NCBI RefSeq assembly: GCF_014489515.1
Contig: NZ_CP060782.1
Span: forward strand, 744,001-808,000
DNA length: 64,000 bases
Reading direction: 5' to 3'
DNA from: Sphingomonas sediminicola
Lineage (GTDB): Bacteria > Pseudomonadota > Alphaproteobacteria > Sphingomonadales > Sphingomonadaceae
Of the stretch, positions 43,951-53,660 are shown one piece after another. A program made the translations under genes and the position numbers. The first letter of the stretch is position 1; every line of letters begins with the position of its first letter. The notes beneath the pieces are model-generated. The model was given only the letters and a program-made list of their open reading frames with translations, did not search any database and was not told the DNA's origin.

Positions 43951-45693
43951 ATGCAGGCTGCAGTCAACCGCCTGCCGAACCGCAAAACCGGTCGGCAGGG
44001 GGAAAATCACCATGCTAAGGCGCACCTCGCGATGGGTGACGATGCGGCATTGCTCGGCGCATTGCCCATCGCTGCGGCCGTGATCGGCGATCAGGACGGT
44101 TGCCTGAAAGTCCTCGATTATAACGACCGGTTCATGGAAACCGTCGAGCTGTCGACCTGCAGGGCAATCGACTGGAATGATGCGGACTGTTTGAAGGATG
44201 GCGCGATCGCCGAGGTCCTTCGCGAATTCTTTGGTGATTTCTCGTCGCCCGGGGAGCTGGATTTCCGCGACGGTGAGGGCGTTTCGGCCCGCTATTTCAA
44301 AATGAAACTTGCGCCATTGCCGCAAGGCAAGGGTTCATTCCCTCGCTGCCTGCTGAGCCTCGTCGACCGCACGGTCGAAGCGCAGGCGGAACGCTCGCTG
44401 CGCGCCGAAATGCTGCGCGACAGCCTTACAGGCCTGCCCAACCGCCTCGCCTTTACGGAAAAGGTTGAGCAACTCGACCACGACGGAAAGCGTGACGTCG
44501 AGCATGCCGTCCTTGTCGTCGACATGCTGCGCTTCTCGCGGATCAACGAGAGCATGGGCAGCCTCGCCGGCGACGAGCTTCTGATCACCTTCGCTCGCAG
44601 GTTGATGTCCGCGCTTCGTGGCGGCGACGTGCTGGCGCGCACGGGGGGCAATGAATTCGGCGTATTGGTGACCTTGCGCCGCGGCGTTGTCGACGCTCTC
44701 GCAGCGGCCGATCGCATCCAGGAGGTGTTGGCGGCTCCGTTCAAGATCTCGGACCTAGAGATCCGCGTCGAATGCGCCATCGGGCTCGCGCTGATGACTG
44801 CGGGGCAGGACGCCGAAGAGTTGTTCCGCAACGCTCAGTTCGCAGTCAAGCAAGCGAAGCAGGTCGGCAAACCGCAAGTCTACGAAGCGAGGCAGGCCAG
44901 CGAAGCTCGCCGACGCTTCTCGATCGAGACGGAGCTGCGTCGCGCACTCGACAAGGACCAGCTGAAGCTGTTTTACCAGCCGCTCATCGACCTCAAGTCC
45001 GGCCAAGTCGCGGGTTTCGAAGCTCTCGCGCGCTGGGAGCATGAGGATCGCGGCGAGATCAGTCCGACGGAGTTCATTCCCGTCGCCGAGGAATCGGGGC
45101 TCATCCTGCAGCTAGGCCGCTGGGCGATGCACACCGCCGCGGACACGCTGGCAGACTGGGACCGCAAGGCCGGCGAGCCGCTACCGCTTTACGTTGGCGT
45201 GAACCTTTCCGCGATTCAGGTCGCCCGGGACGACATTGCAGCCGTCGTCTCGAGCGCCCTGAAGTCGAGCGGACTGAAAGGCGATCGCCTCACCCTCGAA
45301 CTCACCGAGAGCTCGATCGTGCAAGACCCCGCACGCGCGACCCGTGTGTTCGACGCACTGAAGTCGCTCGACGCAACGGTCGCGATGGACGATTTCGGCA
45401 CCGGCTATTCGAGCCTCGCCTATCTCCAGCGGCTGCCGATCGACGTGCTGAAAATCGACCGCAGCTTCGTCACCGGCATGATGGTCGATCCCGACAGCGT
45501 GGCGATCGTCCGCGCCGTGCTTAGCCTGGCCGATGCGCTCGGCATGTCCACGACGGCCGAGGGCATCGAGACCGTCGAGCTTGCAACGACGCTGGCGACG
45601 CTGGGATGTGCAAGCGGGCAGGGCTTCTACTTCGCCAAACCGCTGGAGGCAGAGGCAGCGCTCGAATACTGGAAATCCCGCAAGCGCCACTAG
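43951..45693 (+). CDS. GGDEF-EAL c-di-GMP protein with degenerate GGDEF (GGNEF)
   Basis: A 580-residue protein with a PAS-like N-terminus (residues 30-110), a diguanylate cyclase-type domain (150-310) and an EAL phosphodiesterase domain (330-570). The signature is GGNEF (residues 232-236) in place of GGDEF, so cyclase activity is doubtful, but the inhibitory-site RxxD (R223-D226) sits exactly five residues before it. The EAL domain is intact: E357-A-L, LTLELTESS, MDDFGTGYSSLAYLQRLPIDVLKIDRSFV and AEGIET. Likely a c-di-GMP hydrolase controlled by GTP or c-di-GMP binding. The start could also be the ATG at 44032; neither has a clear ribosome site. Confidence 0.9.
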   Translation: MQAAVNRLPNRKTGRQGENHHAKAHLAMGDDAALLGALPIAAAVIGDQDGCLKVLDYNDRFMETVELSTCRAIDWNDADCLKDGAIAEVLREFFGDFSSPGELDFRDGEGVSARYFKMKLAPLPQGKGSFPRCLLSLVDRTVEAQAERSLRAEMLRDSLTGLPNRLAFTEKVEQLDHDGKRDVEHAVLVVDMLRFSRINESMGSLAGDELLITFARRLMSALRGGDVLARTGGNEFGVLVTLRRGVVDALAAADRIQEVLAAPFKISDLEIRVECAIGLALMTAGQDAEELFRNAQFAVKQAKQVGKPQVYEARQASEARRRFSIETELRRALDKDQLKLFYQPLIDLKSGQVAGFEALARWEHEDRGEISPTEFIPVAEESGLILQLGRWAMHTAADTLADWDRKAGEPLPLYVGVNLSAIQVARDDIAAVVSSALKSSGLKGDRLTLELTESSIVQDPARATRVFDALKSLDATVAMDDFGTGYSSLAYLQRLPIDVLKIDRSFVTGMMVDPDSVAIVRAVLSLADALGMSTTAEGIETVELATTLATLGCASGQGFYFAKPLEAEAALEYWKSRKRH

Positions 45694-45723
45694 TCGCCGG
45701 CACTTGAAATCCGCCCCGCAATG

Positions 45724-45743
45724 CTGTGTTCACGAGTACACAG
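45724..45743. promoter_or_regulatory. Inverted repeat upstream of the L,D-transpeptidase gene
   Basis: Six-base arms CTGTGT / ACACAG with an eight-base spacer, 90 bases before the GTG start. A binding site for an unknown dimeric regulator is possible. Confidence 0.25.
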
Positions 45744-45833
45744 TCAGTCTGCGTAATTGCGTGAGGGGGTCAAAAAGTTGAACCTCCGACACCATACGGG
45801 CATTGTTCAGCTAGGGCTGGGTAGAGGGACATC

Positions 45834-47182
45834 GTGAGTATTAGCTTTTTGAAATCGATCACCTTTGCGTCCGCAGCTGCGCTTGTTGCGCCGGGAGCCG
45901 CTGTTGCTGCCGACCAGGCGGCGGTTCCAGTCGCGGCCACGCAGGCCCTCGCGCTCCCGACGGCGGGATCCGTGGCAGCCATCTATAACCAGTACAAGAT
46001 GAAGCCGATCTGGTTCCGGAACGGTGCACCCACCGTTGCCGCCACTCAGCTGGTGCAGATTCTTCGGCGTTCGCCGCTGGATGGCCTCGGTTCGGGTCCG
46101 CAGCTGGCCGACCAGATCGAGGCGGCGATGCGGTCGACGAACGGCAATCCGGCGGCAGTCGACGCGGCCGAGCAGCTGATGTCTTCGGCCTGGGTCCTCT
46201 ACGTCCAGACGATCAAGCGGCCGACGCCGGGCATGATCTATCAGTACGAAGTGCTAAAGCCGCAGGGTGGTCGCACCGACCAGATTCTGCTGGGCGCCGC
46301 AGCCGCTCCCTCGCTGGAAGCGTACATCAGCTCGGTCGCCGCGGTGAATCCTATCTATTCGGGAATTCGAGACGCGGAATGGGCGCGAATGCAAGCGGCT
46401 GGAACGATGACGCCGGATCCCAAGATCCTGGCTAATTTGGAACGCGCGCGGTCGATTCCGTCGCGGGGCCGCTTCGTGCTTGTCGACGTCGCGTCGCAGC
46501 GCCTCTTCATGTACGAAAACGGTGCTCCGGTAGATTCGATGAAGGTCATCGTCGGCGATACAAAATTGCCCACGCCGATGATTGCCAGCGTGATGTATTA
46601 CATCACCTACAACCCATATTGGAACGCGCCCGACCATCTGGTGAAGGGGCCGATCGCCGCGAAGACACTGGCCGGCGGCAAGAAGTATTTCGACAGCATG
46701 GGTTATCAGGTGATGGCGGATTGGTCGGCGAATTCAGCGACCGTTCCCTTTGAAAGCGTGAACTGGAAAGATGTCGCGGCGGGCAAGACACACGTGCGCG
46801 TTCGGCAGGACCCGGGCCCCAAGAATTTCATGGCTCAGCTGAAATATCCGTTCGCCAATCCGCAGGACATCTACCTGCACGATACCCCCGAGAAGGGGCC
46901 GTTTAGCCTTGCGAACCGCGCTCGCAGCAACGGCTGCGTCCGTCTCGAGGACGCTCAGCGCTTCGGTCGCTGGCTGCTCGGCCGTGAACCGAGCCCCCGG
47001 GAACGACGCCCGAGATTCAGGTTCAGCTGCCACGCGGCGTTCCAATCTACATCACCTACCTGACTGCGCAGCCGACCAGCGGCGGACAGATTGCATGGGT
47101 GAAGGACGAATATGGCTGGGACCAGCCCGGTGCGCAGGTCGCGTCGACCTACATCAGCCCGGCCGCACGCGCCGCCAACTGA
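45834..47182 (+). CDS. L,D-transpeptidase (YkuD domain), exported, frameshifted in this sequence
   Basis: Peptidoglycan cross-linking enzyme. GTG start, signal peptide (SISFLKSITFASAAALVAPGAAVAAD), a YcbB-like helical N-domain (KMKPIWFRNGAPTVAATQLVQILRRSPLDGLGSG), then the YkuD domain: RGRFVLVDVASQRLFMYENGAPVDSMKVIVGDTKLPTPMI, IYLHDTPEKGPFSLANRARSNGCVRLEDAQRFGRWLLG with catalytic Cys in SNGCVR. After GREPS the frame shifts; one C added to CCCCC at 46994-46998 restores the C-terminus (EIQVQLPRGVPIYITYLTAQP...), giving about 449 residues. Confidence 0.9.
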
Positions 47183-47320
47183 TCCGCGCAAAGCCTTTTG
47201 AAGACCGGTCTGGCCTCTTGGTGCCCCAAGGCCGTTTCGACTGACGGACCAACCGGCGCCCTGTCGTCAGAGCGCTCCGAGTTCGTCGCTAGCCGCGCCG
47301 CGTTCCGCGCCATGTTCAGA

Positions 47321-47358
47321 CAAAGAAAAAGCCGGCCCGGGTTTCCCCGGACCGGCCT
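47321..47358 (-). terminator. Rho-independent terminator after the proline-rich outer membrane protein gene
   Basis: On the minus strand GGCCGGTCCGGGG / CCCGGGCCGGC forms a stem around AAA, followed by TTTTTCTTTG. Confidence 0.85.
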
Positions 47359-47377
47359 CTTTCTGTTCGCCTGACGC

Positions 47378-48226
47378 TTAGCCGCGCTCGGGAGCGGGCG
47401 GCGGAGGCGGTGGCGGTGGCGGCGGAACCGGGCAAGCCTCGGTCGCCAGGATAACCGAGCCGTCCGGGCACGTCTGCGTCGCCGGAGGCGGCGGAGGCGG
47501 CGGGGGTGGCGGCGGAGGAGGCGGAGGAGGCGGCGGAGCTGCACCGAAGTTGTAGATCAGGCTCGCCAACAGGCTGTGCGAACGCCAGTGACCCGTGAGC
47601 TGCGAATCGCTGTCGGCGAACTTAAGCTCGCGCGTGTTGTAGAAGCGATACTTCACACCAACGTCGATGTTGTCGCTTACCGCCGTGCGGATGCCAGCGA
47701 TGAACTGCCAGGCAAGAGCCGAGTCAGAATCGCTGAACCCTAAACCCGTTGCCGGGATCGTCGGAAAGGTGCCCGAGAAATCGGTCGAGATCTTGACTCG
47801 AGCCATGCCGACACCCGCACCGAGGTAGCCGGTAACGCCATTGTCGTCGCCGAAGTCGAGCAGCAGGTTTGCCATAGCCGAAAGTACGCTTCCGCGGCCG
47901 TCAGCATCGAGAATGCAATTATTGATGTTGGTGCAAGCACCCGGGCCGAGCACCACCTCGTTGATGCTGGCGCGCTTGTAACCGAGTTCACCCTCCGCGC
48001 GGAGCATCCCGAAGTCGTAACCGCCAATCAGGTCGCCATCGAACCCCGTGTCGTAGTCGGGTGCGATCGCATTGTTGATATGAGTGGCAGCGTCGTCGAA
48101 GTCGAGCTTCGTGTCTTCGGCGAGCATTCCACCGAGCTCGACGCCAACATAGCCGGAGCCGTCGCGGGCGGCTGCCGGTGAGGCGATTGCCACGGTCGCG
48201 ACCGCAGCAAGCAATAATTTACGCAT
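47378..48226 (-). CDS. Outer membrane beta-barrel protein with proline-rich tail
   Basis: A 282-residue protein with a signal peptide (MRKLLLAAVATVAIASPAAA), then an eight-stranded barrel of the OmpA/opacity type (GYVGVELGGML, DLIGGYDFGMLRAEGELGYKRA, GVTGYLGAGVGMARV, WQFIAGIRTAVSDNIDVGVKYRFYN, SLLASLIYNFG). It ends with 18 consecutive Pro, TQTCPDGSVILATEACPV, ten more Pro and PAPERG. The peptidoglycan-binding OmpA domain expected after such a linker is missing. The ATG at 48226 begins the signal peptide. Confidence 0.88.
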   Translation of the reverse strand: MRKLLLAAVATVAIASPAAARDGSGYVGVELGGMLAEDTKLDFDDAATHINNAIAPDYDTGFDGDLIGGYDFGMLRAEGELGYKRASINEVVLGPGACTNINNCILDADGRGSVLSAMANLLLDFGDDNGVTGYLGAGVGMARVKISTDFSGTFPTIPATGLGFSDSDSALAWQFIAGIRTAVSDNIDVGVKYRFYNTRELKFADSDSQLTGHWRSHSLLASLIYNFGAAPPPPPPPPPPPPPPPPPPATQTCPDGSVILATEACPVPPPPPPPPPPAPERG

Positions 48227-48341
48227 GAAAAGACCCCTTTTTGGCCAAGTTGGGCTGGGTCGGTCATGCATCGGAATATGTGGCGGCGCAACAGGATGGC
48301 GGTCTCGCGCCACCGGTGTTGCATTTACGACACGACTTGCA

Positions 48342-49534
48342 TCAGCCCCGCGTGGACAAAAGGGCCTGGTCGACGATCCGCTCGAATTCCGCGCCTTGAG
48401 GGAAATCTTGTACCACCCATTGCCGCTCGATGGCCTGCAAGGTCTTCGCGACCACGGGACCTTTGGGAAGTCCGCGTTGAATAAGCATGCCGCCGCTGAT
48501 CGGTAGCTTAGGCGCGTCCCAATGGGCGATGCCGGCGGCGAGATCGGCCTTTCCAGCCAGCAGCAGCCGATCCGCCGCACATTCCGCGCCATTATAATAC
48601 GCAAGCTCGCGGACTTTCGCGGGATCTCTTCACTAGCGGCGCAGGCGAGTCGCTTGCGTGCCTTGTTGGAGAGCTTCAGCCGCGCGGCAACCTGCCCCGA
48701 AACCTCGGGATCGCGAGGCAATAGCGAGGCGAGACGCCTGAGCGGGTCGGGCTTCATGCGGGCTTTACGCTCCGCTTCGACGAGTGATTCCAGTCTCGCC
48801 AGCGCAGGTCGCTCAATTTCGGGGACGACGGGCCGCAGGATATCTCGATCGAGCATGACCTTCACCGTTGCTGCCGGGTTCTCGACTGCGAGCAGCTTGA
48901 GAATCTCATCGGCAATCCGTTCGCGCGACAAAGCCATCAAGTCGTTTGCACGGCTCGTGCAGGCCACAAGTGCTTCCGGGTCCGGATCGCCCTCACCGAA
49001 GCGCGCGTGAAACCGGAAGAATCGGAGGATGCGAAGATGGTCTTCGGCGATGCGCTCGAGAGGATCGCCGATGAACCGCACTCGACGGGCAAGCAAATCC
49101 TCCTTGCCATCGAAATAGTCGTAAATGTCGCCGGTGACCGGGTCCGCCGAAAGCGCGTTTATCGTGAAATCCCGCCGCGCGGCATCTTCTTGCCAGTCGT
49201 CGGTGAATGCGACCGTCGCGCGCCGGCCGTCGGTCGAGACATCGCGGCGAAGGCTTGTGATCTCGAACGGGCTGCCGCTGCTGACGGCCGTTATGGTGCC
49301 GTGATCGATCCCGGTCGGCACCGCGCGAATCTTTGCGGCTTCGAGGCGCTCGACGACTTCTTCCGGCTTCAGCCTCGTCGCAAGGTCCACGTCGCTGACC
49401 GGCAGGTTCAGAAGGTCGTCCCGGACGGCGCCGCCGACGAAACGGGTCAGCCCCTGATCGGCGCCGAGGGCATCGAGGAGCCGCGAAACGCCGCGCTTCC
49501 TGCGCCACTTTGACGCATTGATCCTCAGTTCCAT
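48342..49534 (-). CDS. cca: CCA tRNA nucleotidyltransferase (frameshifted in this sequence)
   Basis: Adds the 3' CCA to tRNAs. N-terminal catalytic part: FVGGAVRDDLLNLPVSDVDLATRLKPEEV, with the metal-binding Asps of DVDLAT, then EDAARRDFTINALSADP (RRDFTINAL) and RIAEDHLRILRFFRFHARF. The frame is lost after EEIPRK; adding one A to the AAA run (48613-48615 on the plus strand shows TTT) restores VRELAYYNGAECAADRLLLAG and a tail ending ERIVDQALLSTRG. Repaired length about 397. The upstream NUDIX gene overlaps it by ten bases. Confidence 0.9.
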
Positions 49535-50105
49535 TGCAGCCTGCGCGACAGGTTCACGATCATCGACGCGGTCGCCCCCCAGATCCTCCGCTCTCCCCAC
49601 ATGATCTCGTAGTAGTGTCGCTCGCGGCCCTGGAACAGTGCGCTCTTGTATTGCTGGTTCGTGGGATCGAGGACGAACCCAAGCGGCGCTTCGAACCAGT
49701 CGGCGACCTCGTGCTCGTGGGGGCTCAGCGGCTGGTCCGGTTGAACCACGGCGAGCACGGGCGTCACGACATAGCCCGTGACGGTGCGGTAAGGATCGAT
49801 CGCCCCCACGATCTCGGCCGCCCCGGATCGAGCCCAAGTTCCTCCCAGGCCTCGCGAAGGGCGGCTTCGACGCTGTTTTCGCCCGGGTCGATGCGGCCGC
49901 CGGGGAAGGCGACTTGCCCGGCATGCGTCCGCATATGCTCGCGGCGGACGGTCAGGATCACTCCCGGGTCCGGCCGGTCTGTAATGCCGACGAGAACCGC
50001 TGCTGGGACCGACGCGAGAGCACGCTCCTCCGGTAGGTCGCCCTCAAGCAAAGGCAACACAGAAGGCTGCGTAAGCGCCTCGCGCAGGCGGTCAATCAGG
50101 CTCAT
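49525..50105 (-). CDS. NUDIX CoA-pyrophosphatase-like hydrolase (frameshifted in this sequence)
   Basis: Cleaves CoA or related diphosphates. N-terminal half [23 protein letters not shown] and the NUDIX box [25 protein letters not shown] with the preceding [18 protein letters not shown] (CoA-type signature). After LDPG one G is missing from GGGG (49821-49824); adding it leads into [27 protein letters not shown] and [16 protein letters not shown] [33 protein letters not shown]. Repaired length about 193 residues, the family norm. It overlaps the DUF1285 gene by four bases and cca by ten. Confidence 0.9.
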
Positions 50106-50683
50106 GCTTCGGGCGGCGATAGCGGGAAGAACTCTCCATCGCTCCATACGCCGGGCGGATCGTGATTCTCGGCAAGGGCGATTTCGGCGAGCTCGTAGTA
50201 GATCGCGCGCGATAACTCGGCTTCGAGCCCGTGGCGGACCCCGAGGCGCGGCGAGGGGCCGTGCTCCGATACGACAATGCTGATCGGATGCTCCGGACCC
50301 GCGATAACGGCGTCGCCGCTGTCCAGGCTGAAGGCAATCTGCCGATCCTGGCCTTCTCCTTCGGACTGCATCTCAACTGCCCGGAAGGCCGTGGCCTCGA
50401 CATCGATTTCCAGCTTCTCGACAGGGGTCACTAGTACGTGGCTGCCGTCAGGCTCGCGCCGGAGGACCGTCGAGAACAGCCGGACCATCGCCGGCCGGTT
50501 GATCGGCGAGCCCTGATGGTACCAGGTGCCGTCGCGCGCGATGCGCATGTCGCTATGTCCGCAGCGCTCAGGGTTCCATTGCTCGACCGGAGGCAGCCGC
50601 CGCTCGTCGATCAGGTTCTGAAGACCGGAGAGGCTGACGCCTTGCAATTCGATAGGGGACGGCTTTCGGGCACGGCTCGTCAT
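50102..50683 (-). CDS. DUF1285 family protein
   Basis: A 193-residue protein: [73 protein letters not shown] fits DUF1285 (DM.I..DG.W.H.G.PI.R...V.LF.T.L). It heads a three-gene operon with a CoA-type NUDIX hydrolase and cca, a grouping conserved in alphaproteobacteria. Function unknown. ATG at 50683. Confidence 0.9.
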   Translation of the reverse strand: MTSRARKPSPIELQGVSLSGLQNLIDERRLPPVEQWNPERCGHSDMRIARDGTWYHQGSPINRPAMVRLFSTVLRREPDGSHVLVTPVEKLEIDVEATAFRAVEMQSEGEGQDRQIAFSLDSGDAVIAGPEHPISIVVSEHGPSPRLGVRHGLEAELSRAIYYELAEIALAENHDPPGVWSDGEFFPLSPPEA

Positions 50684-50717
50684 TGCTTCGGCGGGCTCGC
50701 GATGACAACAGGGCGTC

Positions 50718-51450
50718 CATGAAGGGCAAGCCGCGAACGGCAATCGTTACTGGAGCGGGCAAGCGCGTTGGCGCGGTCATCGCCTCGGCACTCATTGCGG
50801 ATGGCTGGACCGTCGTCGCGCACGTTCATCACGAGAGGGACGAGGTTCCGGTTGGGGCAGTGAGCGCCGTCGCGGATTTGGGCGATCTTGAATGTGGACG
50901 GGCGATCTTCTCGGCGGCCGACGGTCTCCCGCCTGTCCGGCTGTTGATCAATAATGCCGCCCGATTTGTTCGGGACGACTTCGGTGCATTGAGCGCCGCA
51001 GAGCTAGATGCCCATATGGCGGTAAACCTGCGCGCTCCCATCTTGCTGACCGAGGCATTCGCCCGAAGGCACGATGGCGACGACGGCCTCATCATCAATC
51101 TGCTCGATTCGAAGCTGGCCGCGCCGAATCCCGACTTCCTCAGCTACACCTTGTCGAAGCAGGCGCTGGCCGGCTTCACCGAATTGTCCGCTCGAGCGCT
51201 TTCCTCGCTGGGAATCCGAGTAAACGGAATCGCGCCCGCACTGATGCTTCGGTCGGCGGGGCAAACAGACGAAAACTACGAGCGTGTTCACTCCCGCAAC
51301 CCGCTTCAACGGGGCGTGGAGCCCGACGACGTCATGTCGGCGATCAGATATCTCGTCTCTGTTCCCACGGTGACCGGAGAGGTGCTCGTGATCGATGGCG
51401 GACAGCGGTTTTCGCCGCCAGCGCGAGACGTCCAATTCCTGGAGGACTAA
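50718..51450 (+). CDS. Short-chain dehydrogenase, probably a FolM/PTR1-like pteridine reductase
   Basis: A 243-residue SDR: AIVTGAGKRVGAVIASALIADGW (the TGAxxRxG cofactor motif with Lys/Arg fits NADPH), LLINNAARFVRDDF, and the YxxxK catalytic pair in FLSYTLSKQALAGFTELSARAL. The fold's GRRVG-type TGAGKRVG and small size match the FolM/pteridine reductase branch. Its TAATG junction with folB, one base overlap, indicates a shared folate or pterin pathway. The reaction (dihydromonapterin or dihydrofolate to the tetrahydro form) is inferred from context. Confidence 0.8.
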
Positions 51451-51875
51451 TGAGCGATACACGACCCAAGCTTCAGGGACTGGTCCCGGAAGCGCTCCGG
51501 CCCCGAACCGCGCGAATCTTTCTCGATTCGCTTGAAGTCATGGCGGACATCGGATTCCATGATTTCGAAGTCGGGGTTCCACAGCGTTTGTTGGTGTCAG
51601 TTGAAATCTGGCTGGATCATATTCCGCCCGCCGACTGCGACGATCCGGCCTTCGCGTGGGATTACGATTTCCTTCGCGAGCAGGTTCAAGAGCTGGCGAA
51701 TGCCCGCCGATATAATCTCCAGGAATCTCTGGCACATGCAATTTACGACCGCGTCGCCGCGCTGCGCGGAGTGCGCGCGTTGCGCGTCGTTACGTCGAAG
51801 CCGGACGTCTATCGGGAAGCTCGTGCGGTCGGCGTCGAACTCGCTTCGTTCAGCGGCGGCGCGCCTGAGCGGTGA
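51450..51875 (+). CDS. folB: Dihydroneopterin aldolase
   Basis: Folate synthesis: 7,8-dihydroneopterin to 6-hydroxymethyl-7,8-dihydropterin. The 141 residues contain ARIFLDSLEVMADIGFHDFEVGVPQRLLVSVEIWL with the family's IGxHxxE-like core, and the C-terminal VRALRVVTSKPDVYREARAVGVELAS (KPDV.. is a family-typical P-x-A-x-x-G-like segment). ATG overlaps the TAA of the SDR gene. Confidence 0.92.
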   Translation: MSDTRPKLQGLVPEALRPRTARIFLDSLEVMADIGFHDFEVGVPQRLLVSVEIWLDHIPPADCDDPAFAWDYDFLREQVQELANARRYNLQESLAHAIYDRVAALRGVRALRVVTSKPDVYREARAVGVELASFSGGAPER

Positions 51876-51905
51876 GACAATGTGACAAGTGTGGAACAAA
51901 ATCCG

Positions 51906-51932
51906 TTGCGCCGCACTTGAGCCGAATATAAG
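51906..51932 (+). promoter_or_regulatory. Weak candidate promoter of the tonB operon
   Basis: TTGCGC (51906-51911) and TATAAG (51927-51932) with a 15-base spacer in the 177-base gap before tonB. The spacer is shorter than ideal. No clear Fur box was seen. Confidence 0.3.
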
Positions 51933-52052
51933 GAGGCGCGCTTGTCGCCCATGTTACGTTGATACATGGACGGCGTCCCTTCCTCAGGCCTGGTGCAGGG
52001 GTGCCGCCTAGTCTGAACCAGTTGATGCGGTGTCCAGGAGAATTGCGCGTTA

Positions 52053-52711
52053 ATGTCATACGCCCAACACAAACAGCTTAGCGGCAACCGCACGGTCGCG
52101 ATCGTGGTCGTGGCACTGATCCATGCGTTGCTCGGTTATGCAATCGTCACGGGCCTTGCCTACAATGTGATCAAGAAGGCGGCCGAGGACCTCAAGACGT
52201 TCGACGTCGAAGAGGAGCCGCCGCCACCCGAAGAGCCGCCGCCGCCGCCGCCGGACCAGCCGGAGACACCTCCGCAGGTCGTGGCGCCGCCGCCGCTCGT
52301 TCGTACCAACATTGCTCCGCCGCCGATCGTTCAGACGGTTCGCGAAGCGCCGCCACCAGTGATTACGCCGACTGCGCCTCCCGCGCCGCCGGCCCTCCGG
52401 CGCCGCCCGCGATCGTCACAAAGGCGCAGAGTGCTCGCGGCGATCTCCAGTCGCTGTTCAGCGGGGACGACTATCCCGCCGATGCGCAGCGCAACGACGA
52501 GCAGGGTACGGTTGGCGTTTCATTGAATATCGGTACGGACGGCCGCGTCAGCGGTTGCACTGTAACCTCGTCGAGCGGCTCGCGGTCGCTTGATAACGCG
52601 ACGTGCCGGATCCTGCGCAGCCGCGCACGATTCAGCCCGGCGAAGGGCAGCAATGGCCAGCCGATGCCGGATACCTACAGCAAGCGGATTACCTGGCGTC
52701 TCGAGGGCTAA
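52053..52711 (+). CDS. tonB: TonB energy transducer (frameshifted in this sequence)
   Basis: Links the proton gradient to outer membrane receptors. N-terminal membrane anchor RTVAIVVVALIHALLGYAIVTGLAYNVIKKA, then a proline-rich periplasmic rod (EEEPPPPEEPPPPPPDQPETPPQVVAPPPLV). After APPAPPAL the frame is lost; one C added to CCC at 52393-52395 gives APPAPPAPPAIVTKAQSARGDLQSLFSGDDYPADAQRNDEQGTVGVSLNIGTDGRVSGCTVTSSSGSRSLDNATCRILRSRARF, the TonB C-terminal domain. Repaired length about 219. exbB and two exbD genes follow. Confidence 0.92.
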
Positions 52712-52761
52712 GCTTTCGGCGCTGATTTGAAACGAATTTTTCGAGAGGAAAGTAGACGGAT

Positions 52762-53583
52762 ATGTCAATTCTCGCACTTACGGCAGCCGCTGCCGCAGCT
52801 CCTGCAGCCAACAAGAATCCTTACGGACTTTGGGAGGCGCTTCAGCAGGGCGGTGTCATCGCCTGGTCGGTGTTCATCATCCTGGTCGGTATGTCGATTT
52901 TCTCATTCTACATCCTGTTCACCAAGCTGATGCAGCAGCAGAAGATCATCAGCCAGGGCCGCAAGGTCCGCGCCAGCTTCTGGAATGCTCCGAACCTGCG
53001 CGAAGCCGCGACCAAGCTCGAAACGCGAAGCGCTTATCGCGCGATCGTCGATGACGCGCTGATCGCTCAGGAGCAGCACGACAAGCTGACCGACCCGATC
53101 GACCGTCACGACTGGATGGGCAACAGCCTCGCCCGCAGCCAGGGTGCCATCGGCGCCCGTCTCGGTGAAGGTCTCGCCTTCCTCGCGACCGTCGGTTCGA
53201 CCGCTCCGTTTATCGGTCTGTTCGGTACCGTCATCGGCATCTACCGCGCGCTCATCAAGATCGGCGCGTCGGGTCAGGCTTCGATCGACGTTGTCGCCGG
53301 TCCGGTCGGTGAGGCGCTCATCATGACTGCTCTCGGCCTGGTCGTCGCCGTTCCTGCCGTGCTTGCCTACAACTGGCTGGTTCGCCGCAACAAGTCGATC
53401 ATGGAGGACCTCGCGGCCTTCACGAACGACCTCCACGGGTACCTGATGTCGGAAGGCCGCGTTAAGCCGCGTCTTGGCGGCCCAGCTCCGAAGACTGACG
53501 CCGGCCGCACGGCCGCTGCCGCCACTGCTCGCACGCAGGAGCCGCTGCGCACCGGTGCGACCACCACGGCCGACCGCGTCTAA
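52762..53583 (+). CDS. exbB: ExbB / MotA-TolQ-type proton channel subunit
   Basis: Inner-membrane stator subunit of the TonB motor, 273 residues. Three membrane segments: GVIAWSVFIILVGMSIFSFYILF near the N-terminus, then AFLATVGSTAPFIGLFGTVIGIYRAL and ALIMTALGLVVAVPAVLAYNWLVRRNK, which carry the family's GLFGTVxGI motif. The Thr/Ala-rich C-terminal tail is long. It follows tonB by 50 bases. Confidence 0.95.
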   Translation: MSILALTAAAAAAPAANKNPYGLWEALQQGGVIAWSVFIILVGMSIFSFYILFTKLMQQQKIISQGRKVRASFWNAPNLREAATKLETRSAYRAIVDDALIAQEQHDKLTDPIDRHDWMGNSLARSQGAIGARLGEGLAFLATVGSTAPFIGLFGTVIGIYRALIKIGASGQASIDVVAGPVGEALIMTALGLVVAVPAVLAYNWLVRRNKSIMEDLAAFTNDLHGYLMSEGRVKPRLGGPAPKTDAGRTAAAATARTQEPLRTGATTTADRV

Positions 53584-53660
53584 TCTGTCTACGGGATCCC
53601 GTGCCGGCCGGTGCCGGCACGGACTCGTGACGACTTTGAATTGAAGAAGGCCAAAACGCT

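Noticed and set aside
47378..49924. One 848-residue reading frame joining cca, the outer membrane protein and NUDIX sequence
   Set aside because: It only exists because the frameshift in cca lets it read through; the real genes have their own starts and signal peptide.
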